In this document: in pieces, positions 46,742 through 59,830 of the stretch
Layout of the letters: each line of letters begins with the position of its first letter
How positions within the stretch are numbered: the first letter of the stretch is position 1
Source of the DNA: Vespula vulgaris
Lineage: Eukaryota > Arthropoda > Insecta > Hymenoptera > Vespidae
NCBI RefSeq assembly: GCF_905475345.1
Contig: NC_066597.1
Span: forward strand, 5,427,001-5,491,000
Length of the DNA stretch: 64,000 nucleotides
Direction of reading: 5' to 3'
Notes under the pieces: model-generated
The model's database searches: none
Told to the model about the DNA's origin: nothing
What the model saw: the letters and a program-made list of their open reading frames with translations, nothing else
Program-made: the position numbers and the translations under genes

Positions 46742-47149
46742 GAATGATAAACTAGTGTTAATGATCGTATATGAATTAAAAATAACAGTTACAAAACGTA
46801 ACTTGAGAGAAGATTGTTTAGTCATTGGAAAATGGGTGGCAGAAAGAAGACGATGGATAGAATAAAAGAGGATGAAAGTAAATCGTTAGCAGGTGGCAAA
46901 AAAACTTTCAATCCAAACAAACTTATCTTTGTTTACCTTTATTTCTTTATCTACTAATACTTTCAATACTCAACTTCTATTTTACGTTTGTTCTTCGTGT
47001 TTTATTTTTATATAATTTATTTTTATATAATTTTAATTATAAACTTGAAAAGAAAAAAAAAAGAACGGTAGTTATATCGTTTTTTCATTCACATACACGA
47101 TATATATACATACATACACATTATTTCTAAATATATAAATAACATATAT

Positions 47150-48130
47150 CTTATACGGCTTCATTGCATTTTTTACAAATTATTTTGTTCTTAAATACGT
47201 TTGCCGCACACATTTTTCTTGCATCTCGAATATATTTTACATTCGTAGTTTTTGTAAATTTTAAAATATCTTACTTGACAAGTTTTTCTTACGTATAAAT
47301 CTGAAATTATATTTGTCGATGGCTTTGCTACATTTTTTTTCCGTGATTCTTAATATACAGCGCCAAGTTCTATAGCTAACTGAAATAACAATTCCTGCCT
47401 TGAAATTTCTTCCCTCGTTGTTTCTTTATACATAATCCAGGCATTTATTTCAACTAGGTTAACTAGGTAGAATATTGAAAACTCTTGGAGTGGCCATTTA
47501 CAAGGTTTCAATTTTACACTGTATTTCCTTCGTACCTCATGTCTACATCAAATTTTGTACTATTATAAAATCTAATCATTTTCGGTATACGTTTATCACT
47601 TTTTTCTATTTTTATTGAGTTATGCATGGAACTTAGTAGAAACTATTTTTGTTTGGTTTGCTTTTATATACTGTAAGAGAAATATGGTTTGATTTATACA
47701 TTTTGCTTGAAAAGCGTATCATATTGTCTTTCCGTTGTTTGACAAATTTAGCGTAGTTTTGTGGTCAGCGAAACATCCGTAAAAAAATATCTATTTTTAC
47801 GTTCCTTCCACACTTTGAATGGGTCCATTAGCTTAAGAACAATGAATTCTCCAAGTGGAATTAAATATTCTCTTCTTTCATTCGTTTCTAAGTAGGGAAA
47901 TCATTTATTATATACTTACTATTGACATTAGAAGTTAAGCAGAATTGTATTCCAAACTTACTTGATTTTTTTGATATGTATTGTGTAAATATACACCTAG
48001 TGTTAGACTAGCGTAAATCTATACTAATCTTAGATGAAAATAACTGCTCATCAACAGTGATATATACATCTGGTTTATAACAATTTTGGTTATTCTTAAT
48101 AAATCTCCTATATTTCAGATATCATAGCAA
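47150..48130 (-). mobile_element. piggyBac-family transposase remnant (piggyBac A)
   Basis: Minus strand with stops: YITVDEQLFSSK and CIFTQYISKKSSKFGIQF near 47,930-48,070 (the VDEQL...FTQY..KP.KFG block); LIPLGEFIVLK and YFFTDVSLTTKL (second catalytic block, 47,780-47,880); IPKMIRFYNSTKFDVDM (YN.TK.GVD block, about 47,530-47,600); WPLQEFSIFYLVNLVEINAW (47,430-47,500); and a C-terminal Cys-rich tail CKIYSRCKKNVCGKR (about 47,195-47,240). All piggyBac blocks are in order; the catalytic block is diverged and the copy is dead. Confidence 0.85.
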
Positions 48131-48179
48131 ATTTATTGGTTTGTAGTATGAAATTCTTCTAATATTGCCTGAACTTATC

Positions 48180-48930
48180 TCAAGAAAACGAATCGTTTAT
48201 GTTCGAACGGCAGTAAGCACATTCTCATGTTCTGATTCACACGCATTATTGTTATATCAATGCCAGTATCTATTAAAGCGAACATCGTATATCCATCGAT
48301 AATTACAAGTTTAAAAGATTTTCCACTTGTTACTTTATTGATGATATACTTGTTTTATTTTTCCTTTCACTGTTTCGGACATTAATTCGCATGGTTAAAA
48401 CACTTAACGCATTTTTCTTCGGTTGGACATTCTATCATCAAATGATTCCACAATCGACAATTGAAGCAATACTTCTCATCCACCGATGGCTCCTTATTGT
48501 CTCGTCTTACCACCTATTTTCAGAAATCTCTCTTTATCTCCAGTTTCCTCGAATTTCCTTTCTTCTGCGCATTCTCCTATGTCGACGTATTACTTCGCAT
48601 ATATTTTTGCCAAATTTCTCAAAGGCTTGCAAAAGCTCAGGTCAGTATTAGCTTGGTTCCTCGGTGTACTGTATCGATTCCCTTTATGAAAATCTTGTAA
48701 AATGCTCTGAATCTTTGATTGGCACTCGATTGATTGTCCAAAATTACTTTAGTGTACATGTTTTCATGAAAACGTTTGTGCTTTCTATAAATTCACTCCT
48801 TGAACTATCGGTGCAAACTAATCTTGCTAAAATGAAAGAGAAATATTTTCCTCATATCAACATGACCAATATCAATATAATAATTGTCCCAAATAATTCT
48901 TTTGTAGCGTTGATTCATGTGAAATAGTTC
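48180..48930 (-). mobile_element. Second Gypsy-type gag/protease fragment (Gypsy B)
   Basis: Minus strand: zinc knuckles YCFNCRLWNHLMIECP and KCVKCFNHAN (48,380-48,470), then after frame damage an aspartic-protease start FALIDTGIDITIM (about 48,250-48,285), which carries the DTG catalytic triplet. Upstream frames (48,490-48,930) probably represent gag. The pol part that should follow is missing, and piggyBac A occupies that position. Confidence 0.7.
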
Positions 48931-49240
48931 GATTTATATATTTCGATATAAAATTCCTTTATACATTGTTATTTAAAACACATCACCACATATTAACAGC
49001 TACTATTGCTCGTGTTATGTCTGTATAAAATTCATTTTTTTTATAACTAGTTAGTTGATGCTCTAAGATTTCTTCTGCACATGTATTAGTTGTTTTTTTC
49101 AGTATACATTTTGTGTGTAAAAATATTATATTAGCGTGTTGCTAATACTTTCAAATGTAAATATGCAAAACATTATTCAAAAGATGCAAAATAAAAAATA
49201 AATAGAATTTTCTAATTACAAAAAAAATTTCCATCTCGGT
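48931..49240. other. AT-rich DNA without recognisable feature
   Basis: Nothing supportable seen. Confidence 0.4.
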
Positions 49241-49244
49241 TCCG

Positions 49245-49450
49245 TCGCTTTATCTATTTCCTATAAAATTATACATAAACAACCAGGGTTTAGTTATATG
49301 CCATCGTCTTCTGATGTTTGATGTCTTTCTTTTTGAATAATGATTTAAGTGACGCATTCACGAATTCTCTACTATTATCTGAGCTTATATTTTTTATCTA
49401 CTTCCCTAATTGATTGTACAGGTCTAAAAAAGTTATTGTTTCTATAATTA
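49245..49450 (-). mobile_element. Integrase-like fragment
   Basis: The minus strand reads REFVNASLKSLFKKKDIKHQ, which resembles the D-x-G-REF...F..KK.I.H stretch of retroelement or Maverick-type integrases. It is too short and broken to name a family. Confidence 0.35.
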
Positions 49451-50880
49451 AACATAAACAATTCAAACCTCTCTCACGCTAATAAATATAAATACTATCG
49501 GTTTCATGTATTATATAATAAATATCGGTTTCATGTGGATAAATATTGTTAGTAAAATGTGAATTCACGTTTATTATATGAATCACACTTAATTATACTA
49601 ATAAAATGTAAGTCTCTAACATGTATATTGTTTTGATAGTAGCATGTGTCTTGCAGTGATTTATATAGGTACGAATTTGTTTCACGATTAATACGTAGAA
49701 AATAATAAATATAGTTGACAGATATAAGAACTAGTATATGAATTTGCGATAAAAAATAAAATTTTGCTAAATGTTTTCTTAAAAATAATTAATATATTAT
49801 ATTATTTTAATACAAATAATATGAAGTGAACTCTTATAGAGGAAACTATAACAAAATAGCGTTGAGAGAAAAATTTCGTACATAACGTGGAAACGAACCT
49901 GTACTTTGATCTTTATTAAAAATAATATATAATATATGTTCACTTATTATTAATTTTGAGAAAATAATCGACAAGCATATGTATCTATTATCAATATCTA
50001 TTATCAAACAAAATTATACTGCTAATATGTCCTATCTAGCACAGATCACTACAAAATTCAAGACAGTCATCAGTAGAGGAAATAAATATAAGATTAAATA
50101 GAAACATCTTACTAAATTATCAAATAAGGAAAAATGAATAAATTAATTCATTATTTTCGTTTACAACGATACAATAAAAAAAAAAAACGACCGAAATCAT
50201 TTTAGCTTCAAACCTGCGATTCCTGATTTACGAATTTTATATACACACACATTTATTTTCTATAAAGATTATATATATATTATTATTATATTATTATATA
50301 TACAATTTTTATTTGAAAACTTAGAATAGTATAAAAATTTGTGTAACAATAAAGTTGTACAAATAATCGCACAGAAATAATAATCATACAATACTATATA
50401 ACTCCTGCCTAGTAGGTTTAATCTAGGTTTTTGGCCTGATAAGAAAAATATATTTTTCTTATATGTCAGTCTTTGTTGCATCTCGATATTTGGTGCATAT
50501 TGCGCAACTTATAATAATATATAATTTCTTATTATTATGATATATATAATAATAATAATATTATATTAATATATATTTCTAATTACAATAATCTTAGAGA
50601 GAAAACCAATGATCAAAAGTTTCTTTTATAATTTCCTGTATCTGTGTTAATGTATAGTATTATTTATTGAATAACTCTAGGGCTTGATATGGCAATTTAT
50701 ATTTTGTTTTAAAAGGTTAATTACACCTTCTAATATTAGTTATGTCCTTGATAAAAATGTTGTATTCAAGTTATGATTTATAAAAAGATATAGCTAATTG
50801 TTTAACATAGTCATTAAAGTAGCGTAGATCCGATTCTGAGTGTAGTTTTGTGATTCTAGTCAATATTCTTTCATAGTATT
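49450..50880. other. AT-rich DNA with TA-rich repeats
   Basis: No gene. TA/TAA-rich stretches near 50,266-50,300 and 50,500-50,575; some may be the 3' UTR of Jockey 2. Confidence 0.5.
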
Positions 50881-50899
50881 AGTTTGAAACATTTGTTCT

Positions 50900-53850
50900 G
50901 ATATTTTTGTCAGATCTTAAAATGTCTGCTGCAATAAACTGATGCTGCATAGATAAATATTTGTCTCATCATTTTATCTAGTAACATTTTGTTTCGGATT
51001 GATAATTTTGAATCTTTTGCTATTAGAAGATATATCTTATTTTTTATTGTATTTGCTTTTTTAATAGTTTGATTAATGTGTGTTTTATAAGTAAGTTTAG
51101 AATCAAAATGCACTCTTAAATATTTTACAGATTCGTTATATGCATAGATCTTAACAAATTGAAATATTTTAGCGTCATGAAAATTATTTTTGAAATTTTG
51201 TATTTTAGTCTTCGTTGCATTAAGTTTGATTTTCCAACAATCATAATATGTTAATAATAAATCACTACTTGTTTGTACTTCCTTAGCAATAACAGTTGCA
51301 TGGAACATGCATAAATGGCATGGAATGTGCATAAATGGCAGTATCATTAACAAAGAATGCAATTTTAGATATAGGAAAGATACTTATATCTTTGATGTGT
51401 GTGTGTGTGTGTGTGCGCGCGCGCCACATACACACATACACACACACACACACACACACATATATTTATATATTAAATAACTTTGGGCTTATTACAGAAT
51501 CTTTTGGGATACATGCTTTTATTTTCCGTTTGCTTGATTTACCTCTATTAACTATTACTTTTAAATATTTATTATTTAAATATGAGTAAATTAATATCAC
51601 TTGGACATGGATATTTATAGTTAATCATTTTATATATTAATCCATCAATCCATACCTTGTCAAAAGTTTTTTCGATGTCCAAAAATAGAAGAACAGTTTT
51701 ATTTCTTTTGTTAAAAATTGTGTTAATATTGTTGACTATTCTTGTTGTCTGTTGGATTGTGTTATGCTTCTCTATAAAATCAAATTCGTGATCTACAATG
51801 ATCTCTGAACTTGTGTCATGTCTATTGAGTCTTTTTAGGATAACTTTTTCCATTAATTTACTTATAATTGGAATTAGATTTATTGGTCTGTAACTTCTTA
51901 GATCTATCGACTTTTTCCCTAGTTTATGTATAGCACTATTTTTCAGTTTTATTAAATCAATGATGTTACTGGATAGTTTGTCTCTAATTTCCCTTTGTGA
52001 TTTACCTGTATGGTTTGTACAATAACATTTTATATCATATTCATGAAGCTTTATACTCTTTTTCCTAGTTCATTTATCGTATTTATTTCTGATGTGATAT
52101 TTATTTTTTCATTCAATATTCTTCTGTAGGTCTTCTAGTCTGCAGTAGCATAATCATTCATTTGTCGTGTCATATTATTTCTAGTTATGGCGCCTGTTGT
52201 GAAGAATACTGGATAATGATACGAGTTTAATTCTTGTAATACCGTTAGATCTGGTAATGATGTAACATTTTTGGCAAATCCTATGTCTATGATGGTAGGA
52301 ATCATTTTGTTTATTGGGTAATGAGTTGGTTTATTTGGAAATATTATACTAGTTATTTTTAATAGAATATTTGTAAAGTGTGTGACATCTCGTATTGTTT
52401 CTGTGACAATTCCAGATTGTATGCCGAGTATTAAAATCCCCTACTAATAAGATTTTATTCTCTGCATTGAATAGTTTGTTTAGATTCTTATAAGTAAAAT
52501 TATTCGCTGGGCTATTATACACTGCTACTATATTAATCCTATTAACTAATAACAATAACTAACTTATACAAATATGTTTGAGATATTATATATCTTTATC
52601 TAAGTCTACTTTCTTAACTGGTATATCATATTTGATTAGTGTTGCTATACCGTCAGTATTATCTTTATCTTTTCTAATAATCACATAGTTCTTAATTTTT
52701 AATTTTACTTTCTGATTAAGTCTTGTCTCATTAATTAACATTATATCTATATTTAAACTATCTAGGAACTCTATTTTATATCTAAGTCCATTTGCATTCC
52801 AAGTATATATGTTTATCATTTGCATATTGAGTCCAATCTGTTAGTAATTTCTAATATAACATTGAATTGCTAGGATTTGTTTTTACATAAAACTAAATTA
52901 TTTTTTAAGACTGTAATTTCTACTAGCATTGCACTGATATCACAAATTTGTTTAATTTTTCTTATTTCATTAGTTATCTCCAGTAATTCCGATACATTAC
53001 ACTTTTCTGTTGTTGAGTATTAGTTAATAACTTTTTTATCATTTTCTAGTTTGTTCAGTTTTATTATCCACGTCAGAATTGTTAAATGAAATTGACATGA
53101 AATCCTTATGATCCTTCAAATTGAATTATATTATTCTTTCTCGAGTTGCTGCTGCTCTCATCTGTGGTCGTGTCAAGGTTCTATATCTGCTTGATAATCT
53201 TTTGACTCTTTGTATACACTCGATTTTATATACTCGCATATTGTTATGTTGACTGGTGATAGTTTGCATATTATAATGGAGTATCTTTTGATTTGGTACA
53301 ATTTCTTATAAGATGATTTCCAGCATATTTCAAACCAGCTGGATCAGCAGGACAATTTGTTGTCGTGTGCCTCCTCCTGATATCTGTGACATTGAGAGAT
53401 CCTTTTCTTGGTAATATAATTTTTCAAAGAGACTTTGGTATGGTATAGGTATCTCACTTTATCTCTGAGTTGATTAAGTTGAATTTCTATTGACATTGTG
53501 ACCATAAATGGGACTTTCACTGTATTCTTCATGGATTTGATATCTTATTGAATTTGAACCCTTGTTTCTTCAGCTCCTTGATTATGAGATTTATTTTTGT
53601 TTCCTTGTGAAGGCCTTTGATTACAAAAGTCATCTGCTTTTGTGATTTTTCAATGTAGGTGTGAAAACTTACATCTGTGTCTTGAAAATATTTCTTCAAT
53701 GTATTGAAGTCCCTTTGTGTTGTGAAGATTTCTGTTTCTCTCAAGGGATATTTTATATAGAACTTATCCTGTGTTAGTGAAATTAGCATATTTAACAGTT
53801 TTCTGTAGCTTTCTATATGCAACATCAATGAGATAATCTCTTTGTGACTG
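50900..53850 (-). mobile_element. Second Jockey-type non-LTR retrotransposon (Jockey 2)
   Basis: Minus strand, element order with many breaks: gag PRE-type region (FVIKGLHKETKINLIIKELK, about 53,550-53,640) and a basic stretch (53,344-53,532); AP endonuclease (INIYTWNANGLRYKIEFLDS and INETRLNQK, 52,586-52,825; AVYNSPANNFTYK and LLVGDFNTRHTIWN, 52,430-52,520); RT (FLDIEKTFDKVW near 51,640-51,690; ISPKLFNI near 51,470-51,495; active-site block FVNDTAIYA near 51,320-51,350); and the C-terminal part (50,910-51,230). It differs markedly from Jockey 1, so it is a separate family. A GT/CA microsatellite lies inside the RT. Confidence 0.9.
51392..51463. repeat. (GT)n(GC)n(CA)n inverted dinucleotide repeat inside RT
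   Basis: GT units, then GCGCGCGC, then CACATACACACATA and CA units. The two arms are complementary and could form a long hairpin. Confidence 0.95.
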
Positions 53851-54875
53851 TTACTGATTTTTTGTTGAATGTCTTTGTTTTATCATTTTCCTCGTGGATC
53901 AGTTTTAGTCTCCGTTTCCATTTTTGATTCGTTTTCATCTGATAATACATTAAATTTATTTGAAAGAATTATCCCCTTTCCATTTCCTTGACATTTCATT
54001 CTCAGGAATTTGCTTTTTGTAATTATTTCTTTACTTCTTTTTCTCTTTAGTATAATGATAATAGAGTTGAAGTTCTGTTTTCCATTGTTCGCCTTGCATA
54101 GGAGTTTGACTTTTGACTCTGAGATCAGAATTAACCTCTGTATCTATTTCTATTGTTTTTTCAACTCTAATATGAAATATATTATTACTTATATACTATA
54201 TATACTTATATATACTTATATATACTTATATACTTATTACTATATATACATTACCACTGATTTAGTATATTGATACTATCTATCTAAGTAAAAATGCTAT
54301 GTAGCTTTTTCTTATTCATGAAATACTCTAGCAATATCATACGACGTACGATGTACAGACGACAACCGTCAGATCAATAGGAATTACGAATCTAGATGCT
54401 TGCCAATGTTTTACACATTGTTTATAAAATCTCTACGTTTCTAGTCTATAAAATTTAAAAGGAACTACAAATTTTTTCAAAATTCAATAATATTTTAGGA
54501 ACTTAGATCCATTAAGCCTTTTCTTCGACATATATTTCCTTATTTTTACTATAAAATTATCTGTTCAAAGCTTATTAAAGTGACCGAGTAATTTTTCATG
54601 CAAGTAACATAAAACGAATTTGTATTTGAAATGGTTTAAAAAATCCGAGCATCAGCTATTTACGCACACAAGCAGGTAATCTCTACTTCACGGAAACAAA
54701 ATATACACTATTCAAATGTGAACATGAAAATCAGTAGTAGTAGTTTCTCTTTTACCGCAAATTTCGAGAAAAACCACAGTACGAAATTTTTTTTTTTCCT
54801 GAAAAATGTCGAATCAATAAGAAAAGAAGTCTTGATTAACTTTAATGATTAAGATCTTATTTTAAGACGAAGATT
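53851..54875. other. AT-rich DNA; possible Jockey 2 5' region
   Basis: Tandem TATACT units at about 54,180-54,243; otherwise nothing recognised. Confidence 0.45.
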
Positions 54876-54879
54876 TAAT

Positions 54880-55130
54880 CCAGGAACCTGATTCTTCAAA
54901 GTTTTGAAAAAGCTTTTATTTGTGCATAAACTATTCTTGAAAAAATACCATCTTTTGGTAACGATTTTTTTATAGTTTTTTCAAAAAATAGTTTTTTCAA
55001 AAATTCAAAAAATAGAAATTCTAGATTAAATTTTTATTTCTAAAATGAGACCTTCATAAAAATTGAAAGAATTACGTCTGTTCTCATTGATGGCGTAAAC
55101 CATTATAAAACCAGAGGTAATGAATAGCCT
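54880..55130. repeat. Interspersed repeat family B, copy 2
   Basis: Shares blocks with 38,400-38,600 in the same orientation and with 62,500-62,680 in the inverse orientation. It lies near the 3' end of piggyBac B. The phrase CTCATTGATGGCGTAAACCATTATAAAACC marks its upper end. Confidence 0.45.
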
Positions 55131-55599
55131 TAATCGTTTTTTTTTTTATATATTTTCCATTAGTAAAAGATTTTCCGTTTTGGCAATTATATTTAAGACG
55201 ATAAAACTAACAACGACTAAGGATATAAATATTTCTATTTTTAATTATCTGGATTTATTAGGAGTAAAATTCAAGCTATTTCCATTAAAACCTAAATTCA
55301 AATTGACTGATCTTTAAAAAAAATACGTAATGATAGAATGTTTTTATATTTATTGATTTATTACTTTCTTACAAAAGAAATTCCATGTTATGTAGTATAT
55401 TTTTGGTATTATTAACTCATTTGAGTCCATGATCCTTTAATGATAGTTGGCACATTTTATTAATGTGTATAATAAACTTATACATCAATAACGACAATAA
55501 ATATAATAAAGAATATATGCTTTAGTAACAAAAATATTAAAATAAATTTCCATTTTGAAGTTATTTTTATAATATAAAGTAAATTATTAGGTATAAAAA

Positions 55600-57184
55600 A
55601 TTATGATTTGTCATTTCTTACAAATGTAATTTTTCTTCTAAATGTATTTTCTGCATATGTATTTTTTACAGCTATTACAAATGGTGGTAGTCTTATTATT
55701 ATTACAATATCTGACACCATTTGTGTAAATAAAGTGAGTTCTTTGAAGTGACATTCTCGTGATTCCATCTCTGGTTTTATATTTTCAATGACATTTTCAG
55801 TGACAAGTTCATCTACTAGTTGAAACATAAAATTTTTTCTGGATATCTTTTCAGTTGTTGTTTCCTTATATAAGATCCAAACATTTAAAATAACTAATTT
55901 TAAAATATTGAAAAATATTTAAAATGACTATCTTCTTGATCCTGATTTGACTCTATATTTTTTGCCATTTGATCTGTAATGTCGACGCCAAATTTAGTCT
56001 CATTATAAGATTCAACCATTTCATGTAAACCCTTGTTACTTTTTTCAATTCCGACGGATTTATATTTCTAACTCAATACAAAAATTTGCTTCTTCGGCTT
56101 ATTTTTGTAAATTGTAAGAATAATTCCATTTGATCTATAAAATAATGATGAAAAACAAATCATAATATTCTTCTTTGTTTTACAAATTTTTGGTAGTTCC
56201 CTTTTGTTTCCGTATATAGTACCAACCAATGTGGTTCTCTTTGATAGTAATTTAAATGCCAGCGGTAAGCTTATAAAAATGTTGTCATTTGTTATAGTTT
56301 CTCCTTTCGTAGTATATGATTCAATAAGTTTGAGTAGACAAATTCACTTAGAAATTGTGATATTACTTTTCTGTAAATAATGAAACTTATTTACAATATA
56401 TTTAGTTTGAATATCAGATATCAGTTAAAATTTAATACTAAATTTGTCGGCTTTATTTGTCAGACTACTTTAAATAAATCTATCTCATACCGTTGATATG
56501 AAAGCAAATTTGTCACTTTGTAAATGCTGACTTCCATCACTTTTTTAATCAAAGTGAATAAATTTCAATATTTCGGTAAAATCATTTCTACTCATGGTGT
56601 TGGAAAAGAAGTTCAGTTTCTATTTTCTGTTCCATAAATATAAAAGTTTTTAATTTTTTATCTCAAAAAGCTTCGAATTCCTTGTAAAATATTATATGTT
56701 CAAGCATATAGGTATCAATTAATAAAAAAAAATACACTACTTTACCTTTCATAATCTTTTTTTTTTGGCATATTCTTTTTCATAATTTTTTTTTGGACCG
56801 GATATGTTTGAAAATATTATGAAGTGATAATATTCTAATGATAGACCCTTTTCATATTTTTTCCCAATTGGTTCCATCTGCGGCAATTTCATTTTGATGG
56901 TCTTGTAGAATATTTTCATTTTCATTCTCAGAACTTGAAAGCATCCAAGTACGTTTTCTTTTACGTAAATTCAAAATATTTTCAAATTCACTTTCTGAGT
57001 ACTCCTGAACATTTTCTTTGTTTATAACCTTATTATTACTATTCTCACTATCAAAAAGTTCAATTTCATTCTCTTTTGGTTTACTTTCATAGTCATAGAA
57101 TACATCATCCTCGATATTAGAGCATTCCATTAGTATATCGTTCAGTTTTTGCAATAATTTAGAGATTTTCAATTGTTTTGACAT
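55600..57184 (-). mobile_element. piggyBac-family transposase remnant (piggyBac B)
   Basis: The minus strand begins at an ATG (57,184) with an intact 110-codon acidic N-terminal domain ending DGTNWEKI, the usual piggyBac entry into the catalytic part. Then, broken: ITNDNIFISLPLAFKLLSKR with TTLVGTIYGNKRELP (about 56,200-56,300), which keeps the second catalytic Asp. A Tyr-Asn-x-Thr-Lys-like and C-terminal part lies to about 55,600. Stops and frameshifts make it non-functional. Confidence 0.82.
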
Positions 57185-57199
57185 TATCAGGACTTATGA

Positions 57200-58010
57200 A
57201 ATATTATAGTATAAAACAAAAGGGTAGGCCATATTCCAACGGCTATTGTATACAAACTAATCGTGTGTAACAGCTCAACTGCTCTTTTTTACGTATGGTG
57301 TCGCATATAATATGACGTGCGCGCGATAAAATTTCATAACAAAAACTTTAATTTACATTCTACTTCTCTAAATCTAAATGAACGAGTAAAGATATTTTTG
57401 AATGACTGCATTATTTTTGCATTAGCATCATGATCGATCCGGAATTTTTCTGATAATTGACACCATCATATTGAATAATACGTAGTAAAAATTCTAAAAA
57501 CATATGAGAAGTTATATAAAATGAGGAAACTGGTTAACTCGTGTTCGTTTAATAGATTGTAGAACCTTTTTACATTTTGTAAATACCAATTGTTTGGCGT
57601 AATAATTTTTGATAGATGAATCTATATTTGCACTCTTCTGGGTTTACCCTCAAAAGATGATTGTTTTTAGGTGAACATGGGCGGTATAGCTACAAAAAAC
57701 ATTTTATTTTCTTGATTTAAATGTATCGGAGAGACCCATTTTCCCACGCACACCATTCATGCAATTGCATCATATTCATAGACGATAGAGATTTTCGGAT
57801 AAATTATAAATGTTCCTGTCTATATCATTCATATCAGAATTCAAGATCATTTTAATCTATAGTAAAATTTCTATTGTACACGATTTTTTTTTAAGAAGAT
57901 ATTGGATATAAAAGTGCATACTTCCGTGTGTGCGTGTTTATTTACGTTTATTTGATATATAAAATGAACGTATTTGCTATGTAATTCCTACAAATAAATT
58001 TATTACAATT
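57200..58010. other. Upstream region of piggyBac B with repeat family C
   Basis: A block at about 57,730-57,850 (TTTTCGGATAAATTATAAATGTTCC and flanks) is repeated at about 63,480-63,600, same orientation. It may be the left part of the piggyBac B element. Confidence 0.4.
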
Positions 58011-58330
58011 TTGGTATCTTACACTGTTTTATATCATTGGCGACAGAAAATATTTTCTTTTAGTAGTTGTTTCTTTCATTACTTTTTCTTTCTTTTTTAT
58101 TTCTTTCTGTTTTTTAGAATAGGGATCACGATCCATAAAAAGGTCGAGTTTGAAAATTTTCAGGTCGTAGGGTTTAGAAAGAAATTCGTTGTATCGGTAA
58201 AAGCAAGTTTTATCGCCCTTCAATTTCCTCAGCTTTCACGCACTCGAACCACCATCTCGTCCTTGAAGGATGGAAGTTTCGACGAATCTGGAAACGCTGT
58301 CTTACACCCTGACGAGCACCAGATTAACCC

Positions 58331-58403
<73 letters not shown>

Positions 58404-59100
58404 TTCTCTCTCTGCATATTCGTAGCTTCAACGTGACCATATTGAACCATTTTTTCACGTTGCATCTGGATACTTCCAAACGAAGAAGAGATTCGAGCAA
58501 GAGAGATAATAACGATTGGAAAGTACGAAAGTACTGGTTTTCTTTGTCAGTTCTCTCCTCTACCTTTTATAGGCTTTCGAACCGCATTAGAAATTATATA
58601 ATAACGGTCTCTCAACGCTTTTCGAGAGTACGCAAGTGAAAGCAAAAGTTCTCCAGAGTTCCGATCTTTACTATCTTTATTATGCTTCTTACGACTTCGA
58701 GTCGAGTGGAAAGAATTATTCAAAAAAAAAAAAAAAGAGAGAGAAAAGAAGAAAAGAGAAAACAGGGGAAAGGAAAGGGAACAAGAAGGATAAGAAAAGC
58801 AAAAAAAGAACGAAGAAGAAAGATCGATAGACAAGATATTTTCAGAATAAAAACGAACACGGTCACTTAATCGTGAAATACTATGCATAATTTATATAGT
58901 ATATACATAATCCTTGTGTATATTTTTATATGAAGTCAAAGCTAACAGGAGTAAAGCGTGCATTGTATTTCCGAGGCGGGTTGAATGCATGCATGCACCG
59001 CAAATGCATTGTTAACTAATTAAACGCATGACCCTCAACGAGATGGCGAAACGAAGACACAGAAAAAGAGAGAGAAAGACAGTGGAATGTCACTTTTCGA
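58010..59100. other. Non-transposon block with microsatellites and GC-richer patches
   Basis: A GC-richer patch at 58,240-58,330, a (CT)n at 58,327-58,411, a purine-rich tract at 58,722-58,815 and a homeodomain/octamer-like patch at 58,960-59,050. It resembles the sprint upstream DNA more than the transposon field. No gene recognised. Confidence 0.45.
58327..58411. repeat. (CT)n microsatellite
   Basis: CT units with a few TTTC breaks. Confidence 0.95.
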
Positions 59101-59269
59101 GAACAACAAAGACTTATTTCTTAAAAAGTCCGTATATGTTAGGCCTCCGTTTCTTCGCCAGTGATCATCAAAAGGGACGGCTTTTTTAATATCACTTAGT
59201 GCTTATCGGCATTAGGAAAAGGACAATAAAGGGTGAAGCGCGTCACGATATGTCAAGTTTTCCGATACC

Positions 59270-59830
59270 ACCGTTTCAGGCACAGGGATGTTAATAAGAT
59301 CCGATTGTCTTACTAGTGAATGCAAATACTTTGATGGGACTTTGATTTCTCTCAAACTATCCGCGAAGGCAATAACGAATTAAGAAAGGGAAATGAAAAG
59401 GGAGAGGTTTAAGTAAACTTTAAGTACTTGTCTGAAAAGGGCAAGTAATATCCTTATTGGTCGTGGACACGCCAGGATAGTTCGTTCGATATGCATAAAC
59501 AATCCCATGTGTGGTCCTTTGTCCTGATGATAGTATGGACCAATGATTGTATCGTCTTGATATTTGAAAAATAAGCATTCCATCGCTCGTTTTATCTAGG
59601 AGTCTATTTTCACTGTATTTATTTATTGGTTCGACATATTATTGAAAACTACGTGCTTGACTAAAAATGCCTAAGTTTGGACAAAGATGGCAATATGTCT
59701 TCTTATCTAAGCGTTTTTTTAGCGAGTATCTAACAAGTTCTCAAGGGCAGATATTCTGAATACATGGCCCTTAGGAAGAGGAATGTTACTGAGAATTATA
59801 AAGGAACGCACATGTGCGTCAACACGTCCA
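59270..59830 (-). repeat. LTR-like interspersed repeat, copy 3
   Basis: Same family and orientation as copies 1 and 2, with only one subrepeat (GATGTTAATAAGATCCGATTG). It ends CGCACATGTGCGTCAACA, a partial palindrome. No adjacent coding part is recognised, so it may be a solo LTR. Confidence 0.55.
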
